33,039 nt of DNA from Streptosporangiales bacterium. GTDB taxonomy: Bacteria; Actinomycetota; Actinomycetes; Streptosporangiales; WHSR01. A model generated the notes under the pieces. That model had not been told where the DNA came from and searched no databases. It was given only the letters and a program-made list of their open reading frames with translations. Each line of letters opens with the position of its first letter. Within the stretch, counting starts at the first letter, position 1. The position numbers were made by a program, and so were the translations under genes. Shown here one piece after another: positions 1-9,279 of the stretch. The stretch is from NCBI GenBank assembly GCA_009379995.1, contig WHSR01000067.1:1-33039 (forward strand), given 5' to 3'.

Positions 1-210
1 GACGCGCATCAGATCGAGCATCACCTACGTCGCCTCTGGGGGGATCTCTGCTGATCACCGAGGCGTACCGTCTGGACAGCGGGGCCAAGTCTCGCTGGAA
101 CGGGTTCCCGAGCATCGCGGGTGGGGCCGAGACTCGTTCCCAGGTGGGGCCGCTCCTCGGATCTGGGATCTGGCCCATATTTCGTGATGGGTACGGCCCC
201 ATCCGGTCGA

Positions 211-744
211 TCACGTGTTTTGGGTGGTGAGCAGGACTTGTTTGCGAAGGAGTGGGAGTCCGGCGCGTCCGAACATTTGTCTTTTGATCATTTTGATGTG
301 GTTGACGCGGCCTTCGATGGGGCCGGAGTTCCAGTGGCTGGTCAGGCCCTGGGTGACGGCGTCGAGGTCTTGTTCGAGGCCCTTGGCGAAGGACGACAGG
401 CCGGGTAGTTCGGCGGCGTGGACCTCTGTGATCCACTGTGGGAGGTTGTGGCCGGTGAGCTGGGTGAGCATGGTGGCGAACGTGCGGACGTAGCTGGAGG
501 CGGTCTGGAGCTCGGGGCTGCGTTCCAGCAGGGCGGTGAGACGGGTCCGCTCGTGTTCGGTCAGGTTGTCGGGATGTCGGGTGAGCCAGCCGGTGACCTG
601 CCGGACCGACGGCGGTGACGGTATCAACGGCGCCCTCGCCGGGCGCTGTTCGGCGAGGTAATCGCGGACGGTGGAGTAGCTGCCGGTGTAGCCGAGCGCG
701 CTGATCTCCCGGAACAGCTGGGCGAAGTTTCCGCAGATGGCCGC
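211..744 (-). pseudogene. ISL3-family transposase, C-terminal fragment
   Basis: The minus strand encodes about 175 residues that read like the second half of an ISL3-type DDE transposase. A small helix-turn-helix stretch (GYTGSYSTVRDYL) is followed by a helical region and the family's typical end, HWNSGPIEGRVNHIKMIKRQ, then FGRAGLPLLRKQVLL, with the stop at 211-213. The N-terminal zinc-finger part and the first catalytic aspartates are missing. Upstream of about 744 the open frame continues, but it only reads antisense-like sequence up to and through the neighbouring regulator gene. The element is therefore cut within about 50 bp of that gene's stop codon and cannot be active. The breakpoint is approximate. 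I found no clear terminal inverted repeat in 1-210. Confidence 0.8.
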
Positions 745-793
745 GCCAGTGTTGGCTACCGCTGACACGATGACACCCAACGGGGCTTGGCTC

Positions 794-1480
794 TCAGCGC
801 CCGCGGGCGTGCAGTTGGACGCAGCAGTAACTGTCGCCGGGGACGGCTGCGGTACGGGTCGCGTCGTCGGCGAGTCCCTGCAGCAGCCCGTCGAGGAAGC
901 ACCGGTTGATGCCGCAGACGAGCTCGCGCTGGCGCTCGACGAGGTGGTGGAAGGGGCAGTTCCGCAGCAGCACCACCCCGTCGTCGCGGAAGGGTTCGTA
1001 CCCGAGACGCTCGAGGATCGCCGGAACGTCCCCGAACGGCCGCTCCGCCTCGGCACGGCCGCCGGTCGTCTTCGCCCGCATCCTGCTGCCGAGATCGGCA
1101 CCGCGTTCCCGGGCGATCCGCATCGCCGCCTCCCTGGCGTCGGCCTCACCCTGCGCGACCGCGTCGACGAGGATGTCTCCGACCAGGTCGTAGCGGCGCT
1201 CCGGGATGCTCACCCGGATCTCGAGGTCGGACGGCTCGTAGACCTTGGGGCTGCGGCCGGGCCGCCGGGCGCGCCGGCCCGGTGGTTCCTGGCCGGCCTT
1301 CAGCAGCCCGACGTGGACGAGCTTGTCGAGGTGGAAGGCGGCGAGTTTGCGGGAGATCCCGACCTTCTCGGCAGCCTCCTCGCGGGTGACCGGACGACCG
1401 GCACGCCGGATGAAGGAGTAGAGATTCCGCCGCAGGTCGTCGGCCAACGCGGCGATCGCAGACAGACTGCGTCGTTCCAC
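794..1480 (-). CDS. Winged-helix transcriptional regulator with SufR-like cysteines
   Basis: Predicted 228-residue DNA-binding regulator of the ArsR/DeoR-like winged-helix type. Residues about 15-65 (DDLRRNLYSFIRRAGRP, then VTREEAAEKVGISRKLAAFH) form the HTH. The C-terminal half carries C175-x13-C189 and a distal pair C219-C220, plus C194. This resembles, with slightly different spacing, the three-cysteine Fe-S site of SufR proteins (CX12CX27C in mycobacteria). A redox or Fe-S sensor is therefore an inference, not shown. The start is a GTG at 1478-1480: it is the last start before the conserved HTH, and longer starts would run into the divergent promoter region. No strong ribosome site precedes it. 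The gene is divergent from the DUF2231 pair, which is its most likely target. Its stop lies next to the transposase breakpoint. Confidence 0.82.
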   Translation of the reverse strand: MERRSLSAIAALADDLRRNLYSFIRRAGRPVTREEAAEKVGISRKLAAFHLDKLVHVGLLKAGQEPPGRRARRPGRSPKVYEPSDLEIRVSIPERRYDLVGDILVDAVAQGEADAREAAMRIARERGADLGSRMRAKTTGGRAEAERPFGDVPAILERLGYEPFRDDGVVLLRNCPFHHLVERQRELVCGINRCFLDGLLQGLADDATRTAAVPGDSYCCVQLHARGR

Positions 1481-1487
1481 TGCGTCA

Positions 1488-1498
1488 CGGTAACACCG
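1488..1498. promoter_or_regulatory. Candidate operator CGGT-N3-ACCG
   Basis: A short perfect inverted repeat, CGGT AAC ACCG, lies 7 bp upstream of the GTG start of the winged-helix regulator, in the 90-bp divergent gap. An autoregulatory operator is an inference from position. Four-base arms can arise by chance. Confidence 0.3.
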
Positions 1499-1517
1499 AC
1501 GAAAACGGGCATGGCCC

Positions 1518-1542
1518 TTGACGTAGCCACTCAATTTAGCCA
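1518..1542 (+). promoter_or_regulatory. Promoter-like TTGACG with TAGCCA direct repeats
   Basis: TTGACG at 1518-1523 fits a -35 element for the DUF2231 gene, but no good -10 lies 16-18 bp downstream. Overlapping it is a direct repeat, TAGCCA-N7-TAGCCA (1524-1529 and 1537-1542, 13-bp period). This could bind an activator or the divergent regulator. The local sequence is AT-richer than its surroundings. Confidence 0.3.
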
Positions 1543-1570
1543 AGCATTGTTGGTGAAAATGGAGAACGCG

Positions 1571-2134
1571 ATGAGAGCCGAGCCCGAGTCCGAGCCTCAC
1601 CCGTCCAAGCGGCCGGTCACGCCGCTGGCCGGGCCGTATGGCCACCCGTTCCACCCGATCCTGGTCACCGTGCCCATCGGCGCGTGGGTGGCGAGCCTCG
1701 TCTTCGACGTCGCGTCCCGCGTCACGTCGGATCCCGCGGTCTTCGTCCGCGGCTCGTACTGGCTGATCGGGATCGGCCTGCTCGGTGCCGCCGCGGCCGC
1801 GATGGTCGGATTCCTCGACCTGCTCGCGATCCCGACCGGCACAAGGGCGTTTCGCACAGTGCTGTGGCACATGGCCATCAACCTCACGGTCACCGCCGCC
1901 TACCTGGCCAACTTCCTGCTCCGCGGCGCGGCGCAGGACCCGGGCGCGGTCCCGGTCGGGCTCTTGGCGCTTTCCGTCGCGAGCCTCGCCGGACTCGCGG
2001 CCGGCGGCTGGCTCGGCGGCAACCTCGCGTACCGGTACGGCGTGCGGGTGGCCGCCGAGGCGACCCAGGCCGAGGGCTTCACCGCACCGGATCGAACGGC
2101 TTCGGACGTACGGACACCTTCGGAAGGACACTGA
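1571..2134 (+). CDS. DUF2231 family four-helix membrane protein
   Basis: Predicted 187-residue inner-membrane protein of the DUF2231 family. The family motif near the N-terminus is visible as GPYGHPFHPILVTVPIGAWV (residues 21-40). Four hydrophobic segments follow at about 30-48, 62-86, 98-117 and 126-150, and the tail is soluble. The function of the family is not established; histidines in the HPxHP motif suggest metal or haem binding, which is inference. ATG at 1571 is chosen because GGAG at 1561-1564 is well spaced before it; an in-frame ATG at 1559 lacks this. The stop is one base before the start of the next membrane protein, so the two are probably co-transcribed and translationally coupled. 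The divergent winged-helix regulator is the likely controller. Confidence 0.85.
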   Translation: MRAEPESEPHPSKRPVTPLAGPYGHPFHPILVTVPIGAWVASLVFDVASRVTSDPAVFVRGSYWLIGIGLLGAAAAAMVGFLDLLAIPTGTRAFRTVLWHMAINLTVTAAYLANFLLRGAAQDPGAVPVGLLALSVASLAGLAAGGWLGGNLAYRYGVRVAAEATQAEGFTAPDRTASDVRTPSEGH

Positions 2135-2135
2135 C

Positions 2136-2576
2136 ATGCACATCGTGTCGTTGGTGTTGTGGATCGCTACCGCCCTCGGTGGATCCGTCCTGCTGGGCAG
2201 GTGGCTGCAAAAGGGCGGGATGCGCCAGCAGTCGATCAACGTCACCCGTTTCCCGTCGACCCTGATCCTCGGACACTTCCTGCTCGCCGCGACCGGGCTG
2301 GTGCTGTGGATCATCTACGTGATCAACGACAACCACACGATCGCCTGGATCGCCTTCGGGTTGATAGTGGTCGTCGCATTGCTCGGATTCACGATGTTCG
2401 CCAGGTGGCTCCAGGGCCGCAGGCAGTTGGCGACCGCCGGGGCCGGTTCCGCCGAGCAGCCAGCTGAGCGCCCGGCCGAGCAGAGCTTCCCGCTGGCCGT
2501 GGTGTACGGCCACGGCCTTCTCGGCGCGGCGACGCTGGTGCTGGTTCTCCTGACCGCTGCCGAGGTACTGAGCTGA
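2136..2576 (+). CDS. Small four-helix membrane protein paired with DUF2231 protein
   Basis: A 146-residue protein with hydrophobic segments at about 1-21, 42-63, 68-90 and 119-142. A Gln/Glu/Ala-rich cytoplasmic-type loop lies between segments 3 and 4 (AEQPAERPAEQ). I do not recognise a named family beyond a generic conserved actinobacterial membrane protein. The start ATG has GGAAGGA at 2121-2127 and follows the DUF2231 stop by one base, so the two products are probably made together and may form one membrane complex. Histidines at the edges of the second and fourth helices (GHFLLA, YGHGLLG) could be ligands; this is inference only. Confidence 0.75.
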   Translation: MHIVSLVLWIATALGGSVLLGRWLQKGGMRQQSINVTRFPSTLILGHFLLAATGLVLWIIYVINDNHTIAWIAFGLIVVVALLGFTMFARWLQGRRQLATAGAGSAEQPAERPAEQSFPLAVVYGHGLLGAATLVLVLLTAAEVLS

Positions 2577-2626
2577 CGACGGAACGCGGGCGATGAGTTT
2601 CGCTCGGACCGACCGTCTACCCGGTC

Positions 2627-3133
2627 ATGAGCACACACATGCCGAGGGAGCCAAGAGTCGTAGACCGCGCCGAGCAACCCTACGTGGCGGTCAGAGGGTT
2701 GGTCACCATGCAGACGATCGATGCGATCGCGGACCGCCTCCCGGACGTCTTCGGCTGGCTGGGCGCACACGGTGTCGAGCCGGCTGGAGCGCCGTTCCTC
2801 AAGTTCAACGTCATCGACATGGAGCGGGAGCTGGAGATCGAGGCGGGGGTTCCGGTCGCGGCTGTCGTGGAGGGCGACGGCGGGGTTTTCGGCGGCGTCC
2901 TGCCCGCGGGTCGGTACGCGGCCGTCATCCATGTCGGTCACCCTGACGAGCTCGTCGACGTCACCGCCGCGTTGCTGGACTGGGCGGCGGAACGGGACCT
3001 GCGGTGGGACATGTCGGAAACCGGCGCCGGCCAGGTGTGGGGGTGCCGTCTCGAGCTGTACAAGACCCACCCCAACGAGGAGCCCGACATGAACAAGTGG
3101 GAAACCGAACTCGCGTTTCGGTTGGCCGACTGA
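2627..3133 (+). CDS. GyrI-like / AraC effector-binding domain protein
   Basis: A 168-residue soluble protein that looks like a stand-alone GyrI-like small-molecule-binding domain. There is an early strand (EQPYVAVRGLVTM), a helix with the ADRLPDVFGWL pattern, the AGAPFLKFNVIDMERELEIE strand, a GGVLPAGRYAAVIHVG hairpin, and a C-terminal end carrying the usual LELYKTHPNEEPDMNKWETE signature. Such domains sense ligands when fused to AraC/MerR-type HTHs, or act alone as binding or hydrolase-like proteins. No HTH is present here. ATG 2627 is taken as start; ATG 2639 is equally possible, and neither has a strong ribosome site. It is followed 5 bp later by the convergent end of glgX. Confidence 0.85.
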   Translation: MSTHMPREPRVVDRAEQPYVAVRGLVTMQTIDAIADRLPDVFGWLGAHGVEPAGAPFLKFNVIDMERELEIEAGVPVAAVVEGDGGVFGGVLPAGRYAAVIHVGHPDELVDVTAALLDWAAERDLRWDMSETGAGQVWGCRLELYKTHPNEEPDMNKWETELAFRLAD

Positions 3134-3138
3134 ACACC

Positions 3139-5259
<2,121 letters not shown>

Positions 5260-5309
5260 ACGTCTCCTCGTCGATCGTCACGCACCGGATCACGATTCTC
5301 CCCTAAAGG

Positions 5310-5364
5310 CCATGATCTTGCAGAAATGTTCGAACTCGTTTCGAACATTTCTGCAAGATCACGG
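5310..5364. repeat. Long near-perfect inverted repeat (terminator-like)
   Basis: The arms 5314-5334 and 5340-5360 are perfect 21-base complements around a 5-base loop (CTCGT). With one mismatch they extend to 25 bases (5310-5334 and 5340-5364). The repeat lies 16 bp downstream of the acyl-CoA dehydrogenase stop and about 50 bp upstream of the glgX start, both on the minus strand, so it probably terminates the former. There is no real U-run after it. The arm is AT-richer than its surroundings, which would also fit a dispersed palindromic element. Confidence 0.8.
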
Positions 5365-5379
5365 TCGAGGGGGGCAAAG

Positions 5380-7023
5380 TCAGAGGGAGGTCGCCTTGGG
5401 GCGGCTCGTCTCGATGATCGGCTTCATGTCGACGCCGGGCGGCAGCGTCCCGAACGCGTGTCCCCAGTCCCCGTCCAGCCGGGACGCGCAGAAGGCGTCG
5501 GCGACGGCCGGGTGGGCGTACCGGACCAGCAGCGAGCCCTGCAGGGCCATCGCCATGGCCTCGACCAGCCGCCGTGCGCGTACCTCCGCGTCGGCCGCGT
5601 CGGCGAGTTCCCCGCGCACCCGGCGTACGGCCGCGTCGAGGCGGGCGTCGGCCCCGGCGGCGGCGTCGAGTTCGGCGAGGAACGCGTCGACCGACTCCGG
5701 CTGTCGGATCATGGCGCGGAGCACGTCGAGCGCGGCGACGTTGCCAGAGCCCTCCCAGATCGAGTTCAGGGGCACCTCGCGGTACAGCCGCGGCATGCCC
5801 GAGTCCTCCACGTAGCCGTTGCCGCCCAGGCATTCCAGCGCCTCTGCGGCGTGTACGGCGGCCCGCTTGCACACCCAGTACTTGCTCACCGCCAGGGCCA
5901 GCCGCCGGAACGACGCCTCCGCCGGGTCGCCCTCGGCCGCCAGGTCGGTCGCGCCGGCCAGCCGTACCGCGAGGACCGTGGCCGCCTCCGACTCCACCGC
6001 GAGGTCTGCGAGTACGGCGCGCATGAGCGGCTGATCGGCGAGGTAGGTACCGAACGCGCGGCGGTGTGCGGCGTGGTGGATCGCGTGGGCGACGCCCTTC
6101 CGCATCCCGGCGGCGGCGCCGACGACGCAATCCAGCCGGGTGATGTTGACCATCTCGATGATGGTCCGCACCCCGCGGCCCTCCTCGCCGAGGCGCCACC
6201 CGACAGCCCCGTCGTACTCCACCTCGGACGACGCGTTGGAACGGTTGCCGAGCTTGTCCTTGAGCCGCTGCAGGTGCATCCGGTTGCGGCTACCGTCCGG
6301 AAGCACCCGGGGCAGCAGGAAGCACGTCAACCCCCCGGGGGCCTGGGCGAGAACGAGGAAGACGTCGCACATCGGGGCCGAGTTGAACCACTTGTGCCCG
6401 GTGAGCCGGTACGTCCCGTCGCCCGCCGGTTCGGCAGCGGTGGTGTTGGCGCGGACGTCGGAGCCGCCCTGCTTCTCGGTCATCGCCATCCCGGCAAGCA
6501 CGCCGCGCTTGTCCCGGTGTGGGCGCAGCCCGAAGTCGTACTCGGGGCTGGTGAGCAGCGGCTCCCACTGCGCGGCGAGCTCGGGGGAGTGCCGCAGGGC
6601 AGGTATCGAGGCGTACGTCATCGAGATCGGGCAGCCGTGGCCGGCCTCGACCTGGGACCAGACGTAGAAGCGCGCCGCGCGGGCCACGTGGGCACCGGGC
6701 CGCGGATCCCGCCAGGGCGAGCCGTGCAGCCCGTGCCGTACTGCCACGTCCATCAGCTCGTGCCAGGCTGGATGGAATTCCACCTCGTCGATGCGTACGC
6801 CGTAGCGGTCGTGGGTGTGCAGCCGCGGCGAGTACTCGTTCGCCAGCCGCCCCCACTCCTGGGCCCGCTCGCCCCCTGCCAGCTCGCCGAGGGAATGTAG
6901 GGATTCCTCGGCCCAGCCGGCGCCCTCCCGGCGGATCCCGTCGAGCAGAGCGGCGTCGTCGGCCACGTCGTAGCCGACCAGCGGCGGAACCTGGTTGAAC
7001 ACCTCGTGCGTGGGAGACACCAT
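5380..7023 (-). CDS. aidB: AidB-like acyl-CoA dehydrogenase
   Basis: A 547-residue FAD-dependent acyl-CoA dehydrogenase-fold protein of the AidB branch. The N-terminus THEVFNQVPPLVGYDV matches the AidB start. The signature MTEKQGGSDVRANTT (181-195) is the AidB form of the flavin-binding strand, followed by KLGNRSNASSEVEY (258-270). The LECLGGNGYVEDSGMPRLYR segment and a helical C-terminal domain complete the fold, and the length is normal for AidB (about 540). In E. coli, AidB is an alkylation-response flavoprotein that binds DNA; acyl-CoA substrates are poorly defined. ATG 7023 is used because it places the family N-terminus correctly; ATG 7038 is an alternative. No neighbouring fatty-acid or ada gene supports a specific pathway. 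Confidence 0.9.
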   Translation of the reverse strand: MVSPTHEVFNQVPPLVGYDVADDAALLDGIRREGAGWAEESLHSLGELAGGERAQEWGRLANEYSPRLHTHDRYGVRIDEVEFHPAWHELMDVAVRHGLHGSPWRDPRPGAHVARAARFYVWSQVEAGHGCPISMTYASIPALRHSPELAAQWEPLLTSPEYDFGLRPHRDKRGVLAGMAMTEKQGGSDVRANTTAAEPAGDGTYRLTGHKWFNSAPMCDVFLVLAQAPGGLTCFLLPRVLPDGSRNRMHLQRLKDKLGNRSNASSEVEYDGAVGWRLGEEGRGVRTIIEMVNITRLDCVVGAAAGMRKGVAHAIHHAAHRRAFGTYLADQPLMRAVLADLAVESEAATVLAVRLAGATDLAAEGDPAEASFRRLALAVSKYWVCKRAAVHAAEALECLGGNGYVEDSGMPRLYREVPLNSIWEGSGNVAALDVLRAMIRQPESVDAFLAELDAAAGADARLDAAVRRVRGELADAADAEVRARRLVEAMAMALQGSLLVRYAHPAVADAFCASRLDGDWGHAFGTLPPGVDMKPIIETSRPKATSL

Positions 7024-7105
7024 TCCTTCATACCGCATCCTGCTACCAGTGAGTAACCCTTGCCGGGTCGGCACAGGGGCCGGCACAGGGCTGAAGACTT
7101 CGCAG

Positions 7106-7573
7106 CTACCGACCTCGAGGCGGCGTGACGCGGGTGGGCCGCGGTCCGCAGGAGTAGGTGCGACCCTGCCTCCCGCAGGAGCCCATGCTGAACCAGAACA
7201 CGCCGATCAGCAGGAACGGCAGCACGGGCCACGCTCCCGTCCGGACGACTCCCAGCAGAACGACGGCGACCAGCACCGGCAACAGCAACATCTGCGGACG
7301 GACCAGGACGCCGGGCCTCCTCGGCCGCTCGGCAAGGCCGCTTCGCCTGGCGGGCCTGGTCTCCTCCTGCTCGTCATCGGCGAAGACGACCCGCACCGGC
7401 AGATCGCTGGTGAGATTCCTCAGCTCGTCCCAGGTCTTGGCGGTGTAGGCGGCGCCGGTCCGCTCGTCGAACTCCTCGAACGTGAGCCGGCCCGCGGCCA
7501 CCTGCTCGCGAAGGATTGCGACGACCCGCTCGCGGTCGTCGTCGGACGCGCGTATCGGTCGGTCGGCCGCCAT
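7106..7573 (-). CDS. DUF1707 domain membrane protein
   Basis: A 155-residue protein with an N-terminal DUF1707 domain (about 6-58). This is recognisable from IRASDDDRERVVAILREQ, the central AAGRLTFEEFDERTGAAYTA and the ELRNLTSDLP end. After an Arg-rich linker come two hydrophobic segments (about 94-111 and 115-133), then a short Gly/Arg/Cys tail. DUF1707 occurs at the N-terminus of many actinobacterial membrane proteins of unknown role. A good GGGAGGT site lies 8 bases before the ATG. It lies 47 bp after the sulfur operon in the same direction, so read-through is possible, but the separate ribosome site and unrelated family suggest an independent gene. Confidence 0.88.
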   Translation of the reverse strand: MAADRPIRASDDDRERVVAILREQVAAGRLTFEEFDERTGAAYTAKTWDELRNLTSDLPVRVVFADDEQEETRPARRSGLAERPRRPGVLVRPQMLLLPVLVAVVLLGVVRTGAWPVLPFLLIGVFWFSMGSCGRQGRTYSCGPRPTRVTPPRGR

Positions 7574-7619
7574 GTCCTGTACCTCCCGGCGTGCCGGAAT
7601 GGGTCTTCATCCTAACCCT

Positions 7620-8408
7620 TTATCCGGCGGCGGCGACCTCCTGTGGGGGTTGCATTGCCTGCACGTACCGCTCCGCCACGATGTCGGCCACCTCCGGGGC
7701 AGGGCCAAGCACGGGGGAGACCGCCACGGCCCCCGCGGCAAGCGTGTCGCGGCGGACCTTGTCGGCGAAGTAGCCGGGGGCGAGAATGTACGTCGCCACC
7801 GCCACCCGCGGCGCGCCCGCGGCGAGCAGCCGCGTCACCGCCTCTTCGGGCCTCGGCCGCACCGCGGAGGCGTACGCGGGCGTGACCGCCCACCAGCCGC
7901 GGCGCGCCCACTCGCGGGCCATCCCGGCGACCACCGCGCCCGCCGACGGGTCGCTGGAGCCGGCGGCCGCGAGCACCACAGCGGTCTCCGGGTCGCCCGG
8001 CGTCACCCCTACCTCGGCCAGGCGTCGCTCCAGCGCCGCTATGAGCCCCTCGTGCGGCCCGAGCGTCTCGCCGTAGTACAGGCGCAGCAGGGGATGCCGG
8101 CGACGAGCCTCCCGCAGGGCGCCGGGGAGATCGGTCTTGCTGTGGTAGGCCGCGGTGAGCAGCAGCGGCAGGACTATCACCTCGCCGTTCCCGCCGCGGG
8201 CCCGGCCAGCGAGCGCGTCGAGGGCCTGGCCCGCGGTGGGAGGGGCGTGGTCGAGGTAGGCCGTGACGACGCGCGGCGCGCGACGCCGGCGGCGTACCTC
8301 GCCGACCAGCGCCTCGACGGCGGCCGCAGCCCGCGGGTCGCGGCTGCCGTGCGCGACCACGAGGAGCGGGGGAGCCCCTGGATTCGCAGGCGTACTCGAC
8401 GGCGTCAT
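7620..8408 (-). CDS. cbiX: Sirohydrochlorin chelatase (CbiX/SirB type)
   Basis: A 262-residue chelatase predicted to insert Fe2+ (or Co2+) into sirohydrochlorin; here it would supply siroheme for the sulfite reductase of the same operon. The N-terminal half carries the CbiX start LLVVAHGSRDPRA (His20) and the second motif LTAAYHSKTDLPG, which together hold the metal-binding histidines. The C-terminal half is a second, weaker chelatase-like repeat ending in APGYFADKVRRDTL. The length fits the long, internally duplicated CbiX form. ATG 8408 overlaps the cysH stop as ATGA, the same junction used throughout this operon; an in-frame ATG at 8423 is less likely. It is the last gene of the sulfur cluster. 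Confidence 0.92.
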   Translation of the reverse strand: MTPSSTPANPGAPPLLVVAHGSRDPRAAAAVEALVGEVRRRRRAPRVVTAYLDHAPPTAGQALDALAGRARGGNGEVIVLPLLLTAAYHSKTDLPGALREARRRHPLLRLYYGETLGPHEGLIAALERRLAEVGVTPGDPETAVVLAAAGSSDPSAGAVVAGMAREWARRGWWAVTPAYASAVRPRPEEAVTRLLAAGAPRVAVATYILAPGYFADKVRRDTLAAGAVAVSPVLGPAPEVADIVAERYVQAMQPPQEVAAAG

Positions 8409-9136
8409 TGGTGAATCCCGCATTCCGTCTTGCCCTGACCCGCCCAGCGTCCGCTGCGTGGGTCGTCCCCTGCGGCGACCTGACGCGTGCAGGGCGCGCA
8501 GCCGATGGACGGGTAGCCGTCGTAGACCATGGGATTGACGAGGATCCCGTGCTCCTCGATGTAGTTGTCCACGTCCTCCTGGGTCCACCGGGCGAGCGGG
8601 TTGACCTTGATCTTGCGGCGACGCGCGTCCCACTCCACCACCCGGGTGGTCCGGCGCGTGTCCGATTCGTCGCGGCGGATGCCGCTGGCCCAGGCAAGGT
8701 ACGGCTCCAGGGCCTTGTTCAGCGGCTGCACCTTGCGCAGCCGGCAGCACAGATCGGGGTTGCGCTCGTACAGCCTCGGCCGCAGCGTCGCGTCCTGCTC
8801 GGCGACCGTCTGCTGGGGCCGAACGTTGACCACGTTCACCGGATAGATCGCGGCCACCGCGTCCCGAGTACCCAGCGTCTCGGTGAAGTGGTAGCCCGTC
8901 TCGAGGAACAGCACGTCGATCCCGGGCTTGGCCCGGGAGGCCAGGTGGGGAAGCACCGCATCGGTCATCGACGAGGTGACGCAAAGGCGGTCCCCGAACG
9001 TTTCCGCGGCCCACCGCAGTATGGCCTCGGCGGGCGCGTCCTCGAGCTCCTTCGCCGCGGTACGTGCGAGTTCGGCAAGTTCCGTCACCATGACGCCGCT
9101 CATGGTGGCATCCAACTGCGCCGTTGGGTGGCTCAT
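8405..9136 (-). CDS. cysH: Adenylyl-/phosphoadenylyl-sulfate reductase
   Basis: A 243-residue CysH-family reductase converting activated sulfate (APS or PAPS) to sulfite with thioredoxin. Visible features are the PP-loop-like SSMTDAVL (55-62), FLETGYHFTETL (77-88), the double cysteine C130-C131 (LCCRLRKVQPL), CAPC (C213, C216) and the catalytic cysteine in TECGIH (C239). The CC...CxxC set binds a [4Fe-4S] cluster and marks APS reductases, as in most actinobacteria and plants, rather than the cluster-free PAPS enzyme of E. coli. GGAG lies 8 bases before ATG 9136. The start overlaps the zinc-ribbon ORF stop by ATGA and the stop overlaps the cbiX start the same way. Confidence 0.95.
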   Translation of the reverse strand: MSHPTAQLDATMSGVMVTELAELARTAAKELEDAPAEAILRWAAETFGDRLCVTSSMTDAVLPHLASRAKPGIDVLFLETGYHFTETLGTRDAVAAIYPVNVVNVRPQQTVAEQDATLRPRLYERNPDLCCRLRKVQPLNKALEPYLAWASGIRRDESDTRRTTRVVEWDARRRKIKVNPLARWTQEDVDNYIEEHGILVNPMVYDGYPSIGCAPCTRQVAAGDDPRSGRWAGQGKTECGIHQ

Positions 9137-9279
9137 CCGGCAACTCCAACGCCTAGAAAGGACAACGCGAACGCGCGACCGCAGCTCATGCACTGCCAGG
9201 CGCCGTCGCGGGCACCGTGCGGCCGCAGATCCTCGTCCGCGCAGTACGGGCAATAGAAGGGGACGGCCCGTTCGCTCAT
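9133..9279 (-). CDS. Small zinc-ribbon protein inside the sulfur operon
   Basis: A 48-residue ORF that is easy to miss. It reads MSERAVPFYCPYCADEDLRP, continues to WQCMSCGRAFALSFLGV, and ends GVAG. Two CxxC pairs (C10/C13 and C30/C33), 16 residues apart, are a classic zinc-ribbon (or rubredoxin-like iron) site. Its ATG overlaps the sulfite reductase stop (ATGA at 9279-9276), and its own TGA overlaps the cysH ATG (ATGA at 9136-9133). It is therefore a real translated link between the two. I recall similar small CxxC proteins beside actinobacterial sulfite reductases. The role is unknown: electron transfer, sulfite reductase assembly, or sulfur or metal handling are all guesses. Confidence 0.85.
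   Translation of the reverse strand: MSERAVPFYCPYCADEDLRPHGARDGAWQCMSCGRAFALSFLGVGVAG

Noticed and set aside
1..53. Open frame from the window edge ending HQIEHHLRRLWGDLC, resembling the third His box of membrane fatty acid desaturases
   Set aside because: Only 17 residues, no further desaturase features and the stop follows at once; the match is too short to call.
737..2134. Single 465-residue protein on the plus strand
   Set aside because: Its first 270 residues are the antisense of the winged-helix regulator; only the part from 1571 is a real gene.
5330..5344. LexA (SOS) box TCGAAC-N4-GTTCGA at the centre of the long palindrome
   Set aside because: The halves TCGAAC and TTTCGA are separated by only 3 bases, and the long perfect arms explain the similarity better.
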